Positions 62,812 through 64,000 of a DNA stretch of 64,000 bases are shown here, one piece after another. The stretch spans positions 62,001 through 126,000 of the forward strand of contig NZ_JANCOJ010000004.1 of the NCBI RefSeq assembly GCF_024295625.1, written 5' to 3'. A model generated the notes under the pieces. That model did not search any database and was not told the DNA's origin. It saw only the letters and a program-made list of their open reading frames with translations. Source of the DNA: Streptococcus sp. CF8_St5-11 (GTDB taxonomy: Bacteria; Bacillota; Bacilli; Lactobacillales; Streptococcaceae). Positions within the stretch are counted from its first letter, which is position 1; each line of letters starts with the position of its first letter. The translations under genes were made by a program, and so were the position numbers.

Positions 62812-64000
62812 ATGACAAAACAACAAGCAATTAAATTACTAAAAGAGAAGTACCTTAGTAATATGAAAGAGGATTCGGAACTCTTTGTCGGAGTTGAATT
62901 AGAGTTTCCGATTGTAGAAACAAATGGAAACAAAACAAATATAGAGGTGACGAAAAATCTTTTTCGAACCTTAGCAAACTTATCAGATTTTGAAGTTGAA
63001 AAAATAGATGACAATCAAAATCCCATTCAATTGGTTCACTGCTCTTCTAAAGATCGTATTCTATTCGAGTTGAGTTACAATACAATTGAATTTGCATTTG
63101 AGAGAGCTCGTTCTATAAATGATGTGGCCAAACGTTTTGAGGACTATTTGAAGATCATTCAACCGATTTTACAAGAAAATAATCACGAAATTCAAGGGCA
63201 CGGAATCCATCCTTTGTGGAAAGAAAATGATAATAGCCCAGTGAAAATCGAACGATACAAGATGTTAATGGCTTTCCTTGCAATGAATGGTACAGGGATG
63301 AAGACACACTCCTATCCTTCGTACGGAGCATTTATATGCGGAAACCAGGTTCAATTGGATGTAAGGCGCGATAATTATATTCGCATCATTAATGCATTTA
63401 ATAAAATTGAAGCAGCAAAAGCATATTTGTTTTCTAACTCAGAATTTTCAGCAGAGGCTTGGGATACAAAAATTGCTAGAGATATTTTCTGGGAAGAATC
63501 CTTACATGGTTATTATAAGGAAAATGTAGGGATTTATCCTAAGGATTACCAAAGCGAAGAAGAGTTTTTTAATAATCTCGCTAAAACGGCTATTTTTACA
63601 GCAACTAGAGGGGGCAAATCATATTATTTTAAACCAATTCGAGTGGAAGATTATCTAGATCAAAAAGAAATTACAGCCTATACGGCTGATGGAAATGAGA
63701 AGATCATTAAGCCTGTAAAAGAAGATCTAAAACAACATCGAAGTTACCAATTTCAAGATTTAACTGCTCGTGGGACTGTGGAATTTAGAAGTGTTTGTAC
63801 GCAACCGTTAGAAACCACCTTTGCCCCGATTGCCTTTGAGTTGGGCTTGTTTGTAGAATTAGAAAAACTGGAAAACTATTTAGAAGATTCTTCATTTTTT
63901 AAAAATGAAGAACAGGACTATCGAAAACTTAGAAAGAAATATTCAAAGAAAATTCTAAGTAAAGAAGAAAAAGAAGCGATCCAATCCTTTTCAAAAGATC
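62812..64000 (+). CDS. Glutamate-cysteine ligase-like protein, 3' end cut by window
   Basis: At least 396 residues of an ATP-dependent carboxylate-amine ligase are present. FVGVELEFPIVETNGN at residues ~25-40 is the start motif of the GCS2/EgtA-like gamma-glutamylcysteine synthetases, and later blocks (HGIHPLW, MKTHSYPSYGAFICGNQVQLDV, LTARGTVEFRSVCTQP) fit the fold. It probably makes gamma-glutamylcysteine or a related gamma-glutamyl amide; it is distinct from the streptococcal fused GshAB. The ribosome site is AAAGGA and the -10 TATAAT lies at about 62770. No stop before the window end. Confidence 0.8.
   Translation, partial: MTKQQAIKLLKEKYLSNMKEDSELFVGVELEFPIVETNGNKTNIEVTKNLFRTLANLSDFEVEKIDDNQNPIQLVHCSSKDRILFELSYNTIEFAFERARSINDVAKRFEDYLKIIQPILQENNHEIQGHGIHPLWKENDNSPVKIERYKMLMAFLAMNGTGMKTHSYPSYGAFICGNQVQLDVRRDNYIRIINAFNKIEAAKAYLFSNSEFSAEAWDTKIARDIFWEESLHGYYKENVGIYPKDYQSEEEFFNNLAKTAIFTATRGGKSYYFKPIRVEDYLDQKEITAYTADGNEKIIKPVKEDLKQHRSYQFQDLTARGTVEFRSVCTQPLETTFAPIAFELGLFVELEKLENYLEDSSFFKNEEQDYRKLRKKYSKKILSKEEKEAIQSFSKD

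Overview
The window is a chromosomal segment of a low-GC Gram-positive coccus, almost certainly an oral Streptococcus of the mitis/sanguinis/parasanguinis type. The evidence is the pneumococcus-like V-type ATPase cluster, an Rgg regulator, three CiaR-driven csRNAs with anti-Shine-Dalgarno loops, a Firmicutes S10-spc-alpha ribosomal cluster, and streptococcal gene neighbourhoods such as polA next to a CoA-binding protein. No tRNA, rRNA or CRISPR array was found.

Layout. 1-7588: ntp operon for a V-type ATPase (I-K-E-C-F/G-[GNAT acetyltransferase]-A-B-D); the rotor-ring residues look like the Na+-binding set of Enterococcus hirae NtpK. 7589-14292: a LysM/M15-like secreted protein, an MFS exporter, an Rgg regulator with a divergent membrane protein, two near-identical csRNA cassettes with BOX-like repeat arrays, and an sdpR-sdpI autorepressor/immunity pair with two strong palindromic operators. 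14385-21495: an AT-rich island, bounded by a duplicated site (29 identical bases inside about 130 similar ones) next to the 3' end of rpmG, with an integrase C-terminal remnant at its left edge. It carries a DDAH-APC permease-ornithine racemase-DDAH operon behind a CcpA cre site, plus an AlbA_2/Schlafen-type ATP-binding regulator. 21475-33606: rpmG-rpmF, an SPFH protein with a ribbon-helix-helix partner, ilvD, a uracil/xanthine permease, a SufT-like protein, hisS, thrC, a MATE pump with a HAD phosphatase, a third csRNA, and a MarR-DUF1304 pair. 33689-40361: a Trp T-box leader and the complete trpE-GD-C-F-B-A operon, with trpG and trpD fused. 40503-47676: GH29 fucosidase, a tiny cationic peptide gene, polA (possibly leaderless), a CoA-binding protein, a DUF975 protein and tgt. 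47945-62735: S10-spc-alpha operons from rpsJ to rplQ, including secY, adk, infA and rpoA. 62812-64000: start of a glutamate-cysteine ligase-like gene.

The most unusual unit is the island operon. Its two hydrolases match human DDAH1 in motif order (FxED, GGD, GLHLK, C-terminal Cys), they flank an ArcD-like antiporter and an Orr-type racemase, and the unit is under apparent catabolite control. This suggests a mobile methylarginine (or related guanidino compound) utilisation module. The substrate is inferred, not shown. Three further signals deserve attention: a family of two-hairpin repeats with compensatory changes (7.6, 25.1 and 47.7 kb), a nested hairpin arrangement between secY and adk, and the fused TrpGD that keeps an internal Shine-Dalgarno and start codon.
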